A stretch of 64,000 nt of DNA from an uncultured Kordia sp. (lineage in GTDB: Bacteria > Bacteroidota > Bacteroidia > Flavobacteriales > Flavobacteriaceae): positions 930,001 through 994,000 of the forward strand of contig NZ_CANMEZ010000001.1 of NCBI RefSeq assembly GCF_947496985.1, read 5' to 3'. Both the position numbers and the translations under genes were made by a program. Under the pieces are notes generated by a model. That model saw nothing but the letters and a program-made list of their open reading frames with translations, did not search any database and was not told the origin of the DNA. Below are positions 1 through 8,926 of this stretch, one piece after another (positions within the stretch are counted from its first letter, which is position 1; each line of letters begins with the position of its first letter).

Positions 1-282
1 TCATTACAAAACAAAGACATTTTAAAATTCTTTCACGATTCTACCTGGAATGTTATTGGATTAGAAATGGAAGGAGCACATTATCAAAAAGCAATTCAAT
101 CTGCTTCAAAAATTAGAAGTAGTATCAACGAAGATGTAAAAGTTAGATATGCATATTACGCTTCTGATAACCCGCTAGAAACTGGGAGTACATTAGCTTC
201 TGGAGGATTAGGGACAACAGGTGTAAAGCCAACATATTTAATTACAAGAAAAATTTTAGAACAACTATTTAACAACAAATAA
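1..282 (+). CDS. C-terminal fragment of an unidentified protein, possibly nucleoside-phosphorylase-like
   Basis: The reading frame is open from base 1 to the stop at 280-282, so this is the last 93 residues of a gene that begins upstream; the ATG at 67 is most likely internal. The fragment contains GLEMEGA and, about 30 residues later, YYASDNPLE. This spacing resembles the Glu (MEGA/MExA) and catalytic Asp (VSD) motifs of the nucleoside phosphorylase/nucleosidase superfamily, but that is inference from two short motifs. It ends 7 bp before the Wzz-like gene, so it is probably in the same transcript. I do not recognise the full family. Confidence 0.6.
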   Translation, partial: SLQNKDILKFFHDSTWNVIGLEMEGAHYQKAIQSASKIRSSINEDVKVRYAYYASDNPLETGSTLASGGLGTTGVKPTYLITRKILEQLFNNK

Positions 283-289
283 AAAGGAA

Positions 290-1369
290 ATGAGCGAGAA
301 TGTTCAAAACAACCCTGAAACGTCCCCCAAATCTCATAACGAAGTAGATTTAGGAGAGTTATTTAGAATGATTGGAAATGCCATTAATAAGCTTTTCAGG
401 TTTATAAGAAATATACTTCTAATAGTATTTGACCTTATCATTAAGGTTTTAATAATAATTAGAATTCATATCATAAAATTTACAATCGCAGGAGTTTTAA
501 GTCTTGTTATCGGATGGTTTATAGATTCTAAAAAACCTCCAATATATTCATCTAGTATGGTTGTTAACACCAACTATGGAAGTTCAAGACAATTTTACTC
601 AAATATCCGTTACTATAATAACTTGGCTGAGGATGGTAAATCTGAAACATTAGCTAAGATTTTTGGTATTGATGAAGATGAAGCCAAAACATTAGCGGGG
701 TTTTATATTGAGCCCAGTGTTACTGAAAATGATATATTAAAGTCGTACAATGAGTTTATGGTGCAGGCAGATACTGCTATTGTTAAAGATCAAATTGACT
801 TTGAAAAATATAAAAGAAGTATTGACCCTTTAGATTACAAATCACACAAAGTAATCATTGCATCTCTTCAGCAGGACATCTTTAGAGAATTACAAGATAG
901 TTTAATTACTCATAATGTTGAAAACGAATACGTTAGAAGGTTTAAGGATATCCGATTACGTAATATTGATGCGGAAGAAAAAATGTTAGAAAAACGAATG
1001 GTGATAGTAGATACACTTCGTAATGTATACAACAAATCCATTCTCAGTGAATCGCAAAAAACGAGTTCTTCTCAGACAAACATCCAATTGTCTTCGAGCA
1101 CTGTAAAAACAAATGAAATTGAACTTTTTGATTTAGATGAGAAAATCTCTCAAAAAATACTTGAATTAAAAGAGAAAAAAGAATTTGGAGTAAATACTGT
1201 GGAAGTGTTAAATGACTTTACGCCAGGATCTGAAGTCAAAAGATTTTTCGATAGGTTTATTTTCAAAGTGCCAGCAATCATATTAACATTACTATTACTA
1301 TTTATATTAGTAAGAGAGCTAAATAGATATTTAAATACTTACGAAGAAAAGAAACGATTAAATGTCTAA
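290..1369 (+). CDS. Wzz-like chain-length determinant / LPS biosynthesis membrane protein
   Basis: This 359-residue inner-membrane protein has the Wzz-family layout: a hydrophobic N-terminal stretch (about residues 41-78), a long polar region rich in charged helices (80-320), and a C-terminal membrane segment (about 326-342). Proteins of this type set the modal length of Wzy-made polysaccharide. There is no C-terminal tyrosine-kinase domain, so it is of the LPS type rather than the fused Wzc type. It has an AAGGA-like ribosome site just before ATG 290 and overlaps rmlB by 8 bp, which places it at the head of the sugar-nucleotide genes. The family match rests on topology and context rather than on strong motifs. 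Confidence 0.7.
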   Translation: MSENVQNNPETSPKSHNEVDLGELFRMIGNAINKLFRFIRNILLIVFDLIIKVLIIIRIHIIKFTIAGVLSLVIGWFIDSKKPPIYSSSMVVNTNYGSSRQFYSNIRYYNNLAEDGKSETLAKIFGIDEDEAKTLAGFYIEPSVTENDILKSYNEFMVQADTAIVKDQIDFEKYKRSIDPLDYKSHKVIIASLQQDIFRELQDSLITHNVENEYVRRFKDIRLRNIDAEEKMLEKRMVIVDTLRNVYNKSILSESQKTSSSQTNIQLSSSTVKTNEIELFDLDEKISQKILELKEKKEFGVNTVEVLNDFTPGSEVKRFFDRFIFKVPAIILTLLLLFILVRELNRYLNTYEEKKRLNV

Positions 1370-2378
1370 AAACTTTGTACTCATAACAGGAGGAGCAGGT
1401 TTTATAGGTTCCAACTATATTCCATATTTTTTGGAAGAATATCAAGATACGGTAGTTGTAAATCTTGATAAACTCACATATGCGGGAAATGTGGCAAACC
1501 TTTCAGAAGTACATAATAATGCAAATTACATATTTGTAGAAGGTGATATTTGTGATAGAAAATTAATAGAAGAATTGTTTGAGAAATACAATTTCAAAGG
1601 AGTCATTCACTTTGCAGCAGAATCGCATGTAGATAACTCTATCAAAAACCCGGATGCATTTATTCAAACTAATATTTTTGGAACATTCAACCTACTTGAT
1701 GTCGCTAAAAAACATTGGATGGATGGGCCAAATCAAATAAAAGTAGGGTGCGAAAATTGCCGATTCCATCACATATCAACAGATGAGGTTTATGGAACTT
1801 TAGGAGAAACGGGCTTATTTACAGAAAGCACTTCGTATGCACCAAATAGCCCATACAGTGCTTCTAAAGCATCATCTGATTTTATTGTACGTAGTTATTT
1901 CCATACGTATGGAATGAATGTGGTAACAACAAACTGTTCTAATAATTACGGACCAAAACAACATGATGAAAAATTGATTCCAACCATCATCCGAAAAGCA
2001 ATTGCTGGAGAGAATATTCCAATCTATGGAGATGGAACAAATATTCGTGATTGGTTATATGTGTTAGATCATTGTAAAGGAATTGATTTGGTATATCAAA
2101 CAGGGAAAACAGGAGAAACATACAACATTGGTGGTCGAAATGAACGCAACAATGTGTATATTGCAAATACAATATGTGAATTGTTAGACAAATTGCATCC
2201 AAAAGCAAAGTCGCACAAAGAACAAATCACGTTTGTTTCTGACAGACCAGGACATGATTTTAGATATGCTATCGATGCGAGCAAAATAGAAAATGAACTC
2301 GGATGGAAAGCTGAAGAAAATTTTGAATCTGGTATTGTGAAAACTGTACAATGGTATTTGGATAAATACACAAAATAG
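1362..2378 (+). CDS. rfbB: dTDP-glucose 4,6-dehydratase
   Basis: This enzyme converts dTDP-glucose to dTDP-4-keto-6-deoxyglucose, the second step of dTDP-L-rhamnose synthesis. It is a cytosolic extended short-chain dehydrogenase. The NAD-binding GGAGFIGS lies at residues 10-17, the dehydratase-specific Thr-Asp-Glu triad at 140-142, and the YxxxK catalytic pair at Tyr165/Lys169. At 338 residues it has the usual family length. The start overlaps the end of the Wzz-like gene by 8 bp. It is followed by rmlA, rmlC and rmlD, giving a complete rhamnose set in the order B-A-C-D. Confidence 0.96.
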   Translation: MSKNFVLITGGAGFIGSNYIPYFLEEYQDTVVVNLDKLTYAGNVANLSEVHNNANYIFVEGDICDRKLIEELFEKYNFKGVIHFAAESHVDNSIKNPDAFIQTNIFGTFNLLDVAKKHWMDGPNQIKVGCENCRFHHISTDEVYGTLGETGLFTESTSYAPNSPYSASKASSDFIVRSYFHTYGMNVVTTNCSNNYGPKQHDEKLIPTIIRKAIAGENIPIYGDGTNIRDWLYVLDHCKGIDLVYQTGKTGETYNIGGRNERNNVYIANTICELLDKLHPKAKSHKEQITFVSDRPGHDFRYAIDASKIENELGWKAEENFESGIVKTVQWYLDKYTK

Positions 2379-2405
2379 TTAAAAATAAAAACGAAGCTTA
2401 ACCAA

Positions 2406-3263
2406 ATGAAAGGAATAGTATTAGCAGGAGGATCAGGAACACGATTGCATCCACTTACCTTAGCCGTAAGTAAGCAATTGATGCCTGTGTATGACAAACC
2501 GATGATATACTATCCAATCTCAACGCTGATAAGTGCAGGAATTCGTGAAATATTAATTATTTCAACGCCGCAAGATTTGCCTTTATTCCAAAAACTACTA
2601 GGCGATGGGGAAAAATTTGGCTGTGAATTTCATTACGAAGTACAAGCAGCACCAAATGGTTTAGCAGAAGCATTCATTATAGGAGCAACATTTATCGGAA
2701 ATGATAAAGTAGCACTTATATTAGGCGATAATATATTTTACGGATCTGGTTTAGCAACGCTGTTACAGGCAAATAATAATCCGGAAGGAGGAATTATTTA
2801 TGCTTATCATGTGCATGATCCAGAACGTTATGGTGTTGTAGAGTTTGATAAAGAAGGAAATGCAATTTCTATAGAAGAAAAGCCAGCTGCTCCAAAATCA
2901 AACTATGCAGTTCCAGGAATCTATTTCTATGATAATGAAGTCGTAGAAATTGCAAAAAACATAAAACCAAGTGGACGTGGCGAACTCGAAATTACAGATG
3001 TAAATCGCGTTTATCTTGAAAAAGGAAAACTAAGTGTAAGTATCCTTGATAGAGGAACAGCTTGGTTAGATACAGGAACATTCAACTCATTAATGCAAGC
3101 TTCACAATTTGTGCAAGTCATAGAAGAGCGCCAAGGATTAAAAATTGGAGCTATTGAAGAAGCTGCGTACAGAATGGGATTCATAAGTAAAGAACAATTA
3201 GATGAACTTGCAAAACCACTATTAAAAAGCGGTTATGGAAAACATCTCATAGAAATACAATAA
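2406..3263 (+). CDS. rfbA: glucose-1-phosphate thymidylyltransferase
   Basis: This enzyme catalyses the first step of dTDP-L-rhamnose synthesis, glucose-1-phosphate plus dTTP to dTDP-glucose. The nucleotidyltransferase signature [11 protein letters not shown] starts at residue 8, the metal-binding LGDNIFYG follows near residue 108, and EEKP and WLDTGT motifs are also present. Its 285 residues match the short RmlA form. It lies 27 bp after rmlB and 4 bp before rmlC, so all four rhamnose genes are probably co-transcribed. End-product inhibition by dTDP-rhamnose is known for this family; nothing in the DNA here shows transcriptional control. Confidence 0.96.
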   Translation: MKGIVLAGGSGTRLHPLTLAVSKQLMPVYDKPMIYYPISTLISAGIREILIISTPQDLPLFQKLLGDGEKFGCEFHYEVQAAPNGLAEAFIIGATFIGNDKVALILGDNIFYGSGLATLLQANNNPEGGIIYAYHVHDPERYGVVEFDKEGNAISIEEKPAAPKSNYAVPGIYFYDNEVVEIAKNIKPSGRGELEITDVNRVYLEKGKLSVSILDRGTAWLDTGTFNSLMQASQFVQVIEERQGLKIGAIEEAAYRMGFISKEQLDELAKPLLKSGYGKHLIEIQ

Positions 3264-3267
3264 TATC

Positions 3268-3801
3268 TTGAACATTACATATACACCATTAGCGGGCTGT
3301 TTTGTTATAGAACCTCAAATATTTGGGGATACTAGAGGGAGTTTTATGGAAACTTATAACAAGCAAAAGTTTCCTGCTGATGTACATTTTGTACAAGACA
3401 ATCAATCAACTTCTCAAAAAGGAGTGTTGCGCGGATTACACTTTCAAAAAGGTGATCACAGCCAAGCAAAATTGGTGCGTGTTATTAAAGGAGAAGTGTT
3501 AGATGTAGCTGTAGATATTAGACCAGATTCTACAACATTTGGACAGCATTTTTCTATTGTTTTAAATGATAAAAACAACAAGCAACTTTTTGTTCCTAGA
3601 GGGTTTGCACATGGCTTTATTGTATTAAAAGATGATACTATTTTTGCCTACAAATGTGATAACTTTTATAATAAAGAATCAGAATCAGGAATTATATATA
3701 ATGATCCCGATATTGCCATAGATTGGATGCTTTCGGAAGATGAAATTTTACTTTCTGATAAAGATAAAATACTTCCCAATTTGAAAACTCTAACGCTATG
3801 A
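3268..3801 (+). CDS. rfbC: dTDP-4-dehydrorhamnose 3,5-epimerase (TTG start)
   Basis: This is a cupin-fold RmlC epimerase of 177 residues that acts on dTDP-4-keto-6-deoxyglucose. The family's RGLHFQ with the catalytic base His58 is present, as are FVPRGFAHGF (about 108-117) and the aromatic-rich segment that follows. I chose the TTG at 3268 because the translation from it aligns with the normal RmlC N-terminus. The next Met lies inside the conserved core (FMETYN), so an ATG start would delete the first strands. It sits 4 bp after rmlA and overlaps rmlD by 4 bp (ATGA). Confidence 0.94.
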   Translation: MNITYTPLAGCFVIEPQIFGDTRGSFMETYNKQKFPADVHFVQDNQSTSQKGVLRGLHFQKGDHSQAKLVRVIKGEVLDVAVDIRPDSTTFGQHFSIVLNDKNNKQLFVPRGFAHGFIVLKDDTIFAYKCDNFYNKESESGIIYNDPDIAIDWMLSEDEILLSDKDKILPNLKTLTL

Positions 3802-4661
3802 AAACGGTTTTAGTTACAGGAGCTAATGGTCAGTTGGGAAAATGTATTCAAAAAATACACAAAAACTATCCTGAATTTTCATTTTACTTTAAAAGCTCTC
3901 AGCAATTAGATATCACTAATCAGGAAAGAGTTTCTCACTATTTTGCCAAAAACAATATAGATTATTGCATTAACTGTGCTGCTTATACCAATGTTGAATT
4001 GGCAGAAACAGAACAGGAAAAAGCATACCTTGTCAACGCGGAAGCAGTCAAAAACTTGGCAATTATATGCAAAAAAAGCAATACAACGCTTATTCATGTG
4101 TCTACTGATTATGTTTTTGATGGAACTAGCATAAAGCCATATACAGAAGAAGATACTACAAATCCAATTAGTATATATGGCGCATCAAAAAGACAGGGAG
4201 AAATTTACATAGAAGAACACTTAACAACATATTTTATCCTCAGAACCTCTTGGTTGTACTCTGAATTTGGTAAAAACTTTTACAAAACCATATTACAAAA
4301 AGCCGCCGAAAAAGCAAATCTTACCATTACCACAGAGCAAACAGGAACCCCAACCAATGCAAATGATTTAGCAGATTCAATACTAGAAATCCTGACTAAA
4401 AATCATACAGAATATGGAATTTATAATTTTAGTAATGAAGGAAAAGCTACTTGGTATGATTTCGCACGCGAAATTATAAGCAATATGAAGCTTTCCGAAG
4501 AAAAACAACCTGTATTACAAGAAATAGCTTCGTACAAAACCAAAGCTGAAAGACCAGTATATAGTGTGTTGAATAAAACAAAAATTAAAAGAATTAAAAA
4601 AGACATTCCTGAATGGAAAGCAAGTCTTAAAAATTTAATGCTCAAACATAAAATTACTTAA
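3798..4661 (+). CDS. rfbD: dTDP-4-dehydrorhamnose reductase
   Basis: This is the last enzyme of dTDP-L-rhamnose synthesis and reduces the 4-keto group with NAD(P)H. The nucleotide-binding motif GANGQLG lies at residues 8-14, the conserved NCAAYTNVELAE at about 59-70, VSTDYVFDG at about 101-109, and the catalytic Tyr127/Lys131 in YGASK. Its 287 residues fit the family. The 4 bp overlap with rmlC suggests translational coupling. The sulfate-metabolism genes begin 13 bp downstream, so no obvious transcription break separates the two pathways. Confidence 0.95.
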   Translation: MKTVLVTGANGQLGKCIQKIHKNYPEFSFYFKSSQQLDITNQERVSHYFAKNNIDYCINCAAYTNVELAETEQEKAYLVNAEAVKNLAIICKKSNTTLIHVSTDYVFDGTSIKPYTEEDTTNPISIYGASKRQGEIYIEEHLTTYFILRTSWLYSEFGKNFYKTILQKAAEKANLTITTEQTGTPTNANDLADSILEILTKNHTEYGIYNFSNEGKATWYDFAREIISNMKLSEEKQPVLQEIASYKTKAERPVYSVLNKTKIKRIKKDIPEWKASLKNLMLKHKIT

Positions 4662-4674
4662 ATTACCATATACC

Positions 4675-5484
4675 ATGAATAAAAATGAAGAACTAGAAAT
4701 CGCTATACAAGCAGCATTAGATGCAGGAAGTGAAATCATGAAAATATATGAGAAGGTTGATTTGGAGGTTGAAATAAAAAGTGACAATTCTCCATTAACC
4801 ATTGCTGATAAAACTGCAAATACGGTTATTAATGGGTACCTTAAAAATACAAGTATACCTATCATTAGCGAAGAAAATAAAGTAATATCCTTTGAAGAAC
4901 GTAAAAACTGGAATCAATGTTGGATTGTAGATCCATTAGACGGAACAAAAGAATTTATTAAGCGAAATGGTGAATTTACGGTTAATATAGCGCTTATAGA
5001 AAACGGAAAACCAAAAATAGGAGTTATCTATGCACCTGTGAAAAAAGATCTTTATTACGCTGTTGTAGAAGAAAACAAAGCATTTAAAGCTTCTGTTGAA
5101 GAACACAATACATCACTTAAAGAAGTATTTGATATTGCGAAAGAAATTGCGCCAAGTAAGGAGGAGGAAACTATAAAAGTAGTGGGAAGCAGATCTCACA
5201 TGAATCAAGAAACGCAAGATTTTATCAGTCAACTAAAAGAAAAACATCCTGAAGCAACTGTTGAGGTAATCTCAAAAGGAAGTTCGCTTAAATTCTGTTT
5301 AGTAGCCGAAGGAGAAGCGCATTACTATCCAAGATATGCACCAACAATGGAATGGGATACAGCTGCTGGGCAAGCAATATGTGAAGCTGTAAACTTAGAG
5401 GTAATTTCTCAAGCAACAAATGCACCGTTGCTTTACAACAGAGAAAATCTATTAAACTCTTGGTTTCTTGTTGCTAAAAACTAA
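4675..5484 (+). CDS. cysQ: 3'(2'),5'-bisphosphate nucleotidase (PAP phosphatase)
   Basis: This Mg-dependent phosphatase of the inositol monophosphatase superfamily hydrolyses PAP to AMP. PAP is the product left when PAPS donates sulfate. The motifs are clear: SEEN (about 65-68), DPLDGTKEF (86-94) for metal binding, and EWDTAAGQ (226-233). Its 269 residues agree with CysQ. It begins a sulfate block with cysC, cysD and cysN. With a sulfotransferase gene about 24 kb downstream in the same locus, its likely job is clearing PAP produced by polysaccharide sulfation. Confidence 0.93.
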   Translation: MNKNEELEIAIQAALDAGSEIMKIYEKVDLEVEIKSDNSPLTIADKTANTVINGYLKNTSIPIISEENKVISFEERKNWNQCWIVDPLDGTKEFIKRNGEFTVNIALIENGKPKIGVIYAPVKKDLYYAVVEENKAFKASVEEHNTSLKEVFDIAKEIAPSKEEETIKVVGSRSHMNQETQDFISQLKEKHPEATVEVISKGSSLKFCLVAEGEAHYYPRYAPTMEWDTAAGQAICEAVNLEVISQATNAPLLYNRENLLNSWFLVAKN

Positions 5485-5487
5485 CAT

Positions 5488-5943
5488 ATGGCAGCCTTCA
5501 AAAAATCATCGCACATACGTAGCGTTTTAAAAGGAATCTCATGGAGAATCATTGCTACAATGGATACAATTTTGGTTGTACTTGCCATTACATGCCTATT
5601 GGGAGAATGTAGTTTAGAAAACGCCATAAAAATTGGAGCTTTTGAATTCTTACTAAAGCTAGCTATATATTATGTGCATGAACGATCTTGGTTAAAAATA
5701 TTAGGAAAACAAGCAACGGAAACCAAAGAAATACTCTACAAAACAATTTCTTGGCGGATAATTGCCACTACAGCAACATTCATTATTTCAGGAATTATTT
5801 TAGATGCTTTTGATGAAGTGGCTTTGTATATTGCACTAACGGAGTCATTTACAAAATTCATTTTATATTATTTTCACGAAAAAATATGGTTAAAATTACC
5901 ATTAGGGAAAATTCGAAACTTTTTCTTTAAAAAATATAGATAG
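5488..5943 (+). CDS. DUF2061 membrane protein with two repeats
   Basis: This small integral membrane protein of 151 residues is built from two copies of the DUF2061 unit. Each starts with a (K)xISWRIIAT motif (residues about 17-25 and 87-95) and contains two hydrophobic helices ending near a Tyr-rich Y(Y)xHE stretch (YYVHERSW, YYFHEKIW). The molecular function is not known. Members are often found beside cysC/cysD/cysN in sulfate-activation clusters, as here between cysQ and cysC, which suggests a role in sulfate uptake or PAPS handling. That role is inference from context. Confidence 0.85.
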   Translation: MAAFKKSSHIRSVLKGISWRIIATMDTILVVLAITCLLGECSLENAIKIGAFEFLLKLAIYYVHERSWLKILGKQATETKEILYKTISWRIIATTATFIISGIILDAFDEVALYIALTESFTKFILYYFHEKIWLKLPLGKIRNFFFKKYR

Positions 5944-5945
5944 TT

Positions 5946-6542
5946 ATGAAGGAGAATATAATCTCATACGAATTCAAAATAGCGAAGGAAGAACGTCAAA
6001 AACGTAACAAGCATAACTCATTTTTACTTTGGTTTACAGGACTTTCAGGCTCTGGAAAATCTACCATAGCCAATGCTGTAGAGCAAGAGTTGCATAAAAT
6101 GGGAATTCAAACCTATATACTTGATGGTGATAACATAAGAAAAGGGCTTAATAAAGACCTAACATTTGCGCCAGAAGATCGTACCGAAAACATTAGGAGA
6201 ATTGCCGAAGTAGCAAATCTTTTTGTGGATGCAGGAATGGTTGTATTAGCTTCCTTCATATCACCGTATAAAAAAGATAGAGAAAATGTCAAAAGTATTG
6301 TTAAAGATATTAACTTTGTCGAGATTTTTGTGAACACAGATGTAGAAGAATGTGAGCGTAGAGATGTAAAAGGTCTTTACAAAAAAGCACGAGAAGGTAA
6401 AATATTAAATATGACAGGAATTTCGGCGCCGTATGAAGCACCAGAAAACCCTGATATAGAAATACTAACAACGCAAGAGTCTATAGAAGAGGCTATGAGC
6501 AAAGTTATAAAGCACATTAAGCCAAAATTACAGATCAAGTAA
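5946..6542 (+). CDS. cysC: adenylyl-sulfate kinase
   Basis: APS kinase phosphorylates adenylyl sulfate at the 3' position to give PAPS, the universal sulfate donor. The P-loop GLSGSGKST is at residues 32-40, followed by the DGDNIRKGLN substrate loop and RTENIRRIAEVA, both diagnostic for the family. At 198 residues it is a stand-alone kinase, not fused to CysN. It starts 2 bp after the DUF2061 gene and ends 7 bp before cysD, so it is part of a tight operon. Reductive cysteine synthesis would also use CysH and CysI, but neither is in this window. Confidence 0.96.
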   Translation: MKENIISYEFKIAKEERQKRNKHNSFLLWFTGLSGSGKSTIANAVEQELHKMGIQTYILDGDNIRKGLNKDLTFAPEDRTENIRRIAEVANLFVDAGMVVLASFISPYKKDRENVKSIVKDINFVEIFVNTDVEECERRDVKGLYKKAREGKILNMTGISAPYEAPENPDIEILTTQESIEEAMSKVIKHIKPKLQIK

Positions 6543-6549
6543 ACGAACT

Positions 6550-7455
6550 ATGAGCAAGTATTATTTAAATTATTTGGATGAATTAGAATCAGAAGCAATA
6601 TTTATCCTGAGAGAAGTTTGGGCTCAATTCCAAAATCCGGTAATTCTTTTTTCTGGAGGAAAAGATTCCATTTTAGTAACCCATTTGGCTAAAAAAGCTT
6701 TTTACCCTTCAAAAATTCCTTTTCCATTAATGCACGTGGATACAGGACATAACTTTCCTGAAACAATTCAATTTAGAGATGATATTATTGAAGAACTTGG
6801 TGTAAAGCTTATTGTAGGTTCTGTTCAAGAATCAATCAATGAAGGAAGAGTTGCTGAAGAAAAAGGAAAAAATGCTACTCGTAATGCGTTGCAAATTACA
6901 ACACTTTTAGATGCTATTGAAAGCAATAAAATAGACTGTGCTATTGGTGGAGGAAGAAGAGATGAAGAAAAGGCTAGAGCGAAAGAACGTTTCTTTTCTC
7001 ATCGTGATGATTTTGGACAATGGGATCCAAAAAATCAACGCCCAGAATTATGGAATATCTTTAATGGAAGACACTTTGAAGGTGAACATTTCAGAGCATT
7101 CCCAATCAGTAACTGGACAGAAATGGATGTTTGGAATTATATAAAGCGCGAAAATATTGCAATCCCATCTTTATATTATGCACATGAGCGTGAAGTAGTT
7201 TGGAGACAAGATTCATGGATTCCTAACTCGGAATTCTTAGTCTTAGAAGACCACGAAGAAATAGTAACAAAAAAGATTCGTTTTAGAACACTTGGAGATA
7301 TTACAATTACTGGAGGTATCGAATCTGATGCGGATACACTAGAAAAAATAGCAGAGGAAGTTTCAGGAATGCGTCAAACAGAAAGAGGAAACAGAAGTGA
7401 TGACAAACGTTCCGAATCTGCTATGGAAGACAGAAAACGTCAAGGATATTTTTAA
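6550..7455 (+). CDS. cysD: sulfate adenylyltransferase subunit 2
   Basis: This is the small, catalytic subunit of ATP sulfurylase, which joins sulfate to ATP to form APS. The PP-loop SGGKDS is at residues 35-40, and the family signature with LMHVDTGHNFPE follows. The C-terminus has the typical basic tail ending in RKRQGYF. Its 301 residues match CysD. The partner subunit CysN is not the next gene: two O-acyltransferase genes lie between them, which is unusual because cysD and cysN are normally adjacent. Confidence 0.97.
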   Translation: MSKYYLNYLDELESEAIFILREVWAQFQNPVILFSGGKDSILVTHLAKKAFYPSKIPFPLMHVDTGHNFPETIQFRDDIIEELGVKLIVGSVQESINEGRVAEEKGKNATRNALQITTLLDAIESNKIDCAIGGGRRDEEKARAKERFFSHRDDFGQWDPKNQRPELWNIFNGRHFEGEHFRAFPISNWTEMDVWNYIKRENIAIPSLYYAHEREVVWRQDSWIPNSEFLVLEDHEEIVTKKIRFRTLGDITITGGIESDADTLEKIAEEVSGMRQTERGNRSDDKRSESAMEDRKRQGYF

Positions 7456-7467
7456 TAGAAATAATAT

Positions 7468-8916
7468 ATGTTATTTAATTCTATAGATTTTGCTGTTTTT
7501 TTTCCAATAGTAATCGCATTATATTGGTTATTAGCGAAAAATATACCCGTACGGAATATTTTCTTATTGCTTACGAGTTATCTTTTTTATGGCTGGTGGG
7601 ACTATCGCTTTTTATCTCTAATAGCATTGAGCTCTATTGTAGACTATGTTTTAGGTCAACAGATACATAAAGCATCGGAAAAATCCAAGAAAAAACTATA
7701 CCTCATACTTAGCTTATGTGTCAATTTAGGATTATTAGTATATTTTAAATATGCGAACTTCTTTATAGAAACTTTTGTTGACGCATTCTCTTTATTTGGA
7801 AGTACAATAGAAGCCAGTACACTTAATATTATTTTGCCAGTTGGAATTAGCTTCTACACGTTTCAAACATTGAGTTATACTATTGATGTATACAAAGGAA
7901 AACTAGAGCCAACAAAAAATATTATTAACTTTTTTGCCTTTGTAAGTTTCTTTCCTCAACTTGTTGCAGGACCTATTGAAAGAGCAAGTCATTTATTACC
8001 TCAATTTTCGGTAAAGCATAAATTTTCTTATACGTTGTTCAAAAGTGGTATGCTACTTATGGCGTTTGGACTTTTTAAGAAAATGGTTATTGCAGATAGA
8101 CTTTCTGTATATGTAAATGAAGTATTCAATAACCCTACGGAATATGGCGGAATAGAAATTATTATAGGAACTATCTTTTTTGCTTTTCAAATTTATTGTG
8201 ATTTTTCAGGATATTCTGATATTGCTATAGGGATTGCAAGAACTATGGGGTTTGATTTAATGAAGAATTTTGATAGTCCTTACTTCTCTAAATCAATTAC
8301 CGAATTTTGGCGTAGATGGCATATTTCCTTATCTACTTGGTTTAGAGATTATGTATACATTCCTTTAGGAGGTAGTAAAAAAGGATCTATAAGAACCTAT
8401 GCAAACTTATTTATTGTTTTTGTAGTCAGTGGACTATGGCATGGTGCAGCTATGACTTTTATAATATGGGGTGTTATTCATGGATTTGTAATCGTCTTTG
8501 AAAAAGCATCAATGTCTTTTAGACAAAAGATATATAAAGGTTTAGGACTTGATAAAAAAGTATTTTCAAACAGACTATTTTTTGGTATCATTACATTTAT
8601 TATTGTATGTTTTGCATGGATTTTCTTTAGAGCAAATTCACTAAATGATGCAATAACACTCATAAGTAATATGTTTACTGTAGAAGCAGTACATAATATT
8701 TATGAAATAGGTTGGAACAGATTGGAGTTTGATATAGCTATCCTAAGTATTGTAGCGTTGCTATCTCTTGAATATATAAACTCTAAAAAGAATTTATATA
8801 AACTCTTCAATCGTCAAAGTTATGCTTTTAGATGGGTATCTTATGTAGTAATGATTTTAGTTATTTTGGTATACCGATCAGTAACAGTGGGAGATTTTAT
8901 TTATTTTCAATTTTAG
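7468..8916 (+). CDS. MBOAT-family O-acyltransferase (AlgI/DltB-like)
   Basis: This polytopic membrane enzyme of 482 residues moves acyl groups, most often acetyl, across the inner membrane for transfer to exported sugars. The MBOAT hallmarks are present: FWRRWHISLSTWFRDYVYIPLGG (281-302, the His285 motif) and SGLWHGA with the conserved active-site His325. About ten or more hydrophobic segments can be seen. The next gene encodes an SGNH-type protein, the usual extracytoplasmic partner of AlgI-like acyltransferases. Both sit between cysD and cysN, which suggests the same glycan is sulfated and O-acylated. The acyl donor and target sugar cannot be read from the sequence. Confidence 0.92.
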   Translation: MLFNSIDFAVFFPIVIALYWLLAKNIPVRNIFLLLTSYLFYGWWDYRFLSLIALSSIVDYVLGQQIHKASEKSKKKLYLILSLCVNLGLLVYFKYANFFIETFVDAFSLFGSTIEASTLNIILPVGISFYTFQTLSYTIDVYKGKLEPTKNIINFFAFVSFFPQLVAGPIERASHLLPQFSVKHKFSYTLFKSGMLLMAFGLFKKMVIADRLSVYVNEVFNNPTEYGGIEIIIGTIFFAFQIYCDFSGYSDIAIGIARTMGFDLMKNFDSPYFSKSITEFWRRWHISLSTWFRDYVYIPLGGSKKGSIRTYANLFIVFVVSGLWHGAAMTFIIWGVIHGFVIVFEKASMSFRQKIYKGLGLDKKVFSNRLFFGIITFIIVCFAWIFFRANSLNDAITLISNMFTVEAVHNIYEIGWNRLEFDIAILSIVALLSLEYINSKKNLYKLFNRQSYAFRWVSYVVMILVILVYRSVTVGDFIYFQF

Positions 8917-8926
8917 ATGATATCGT

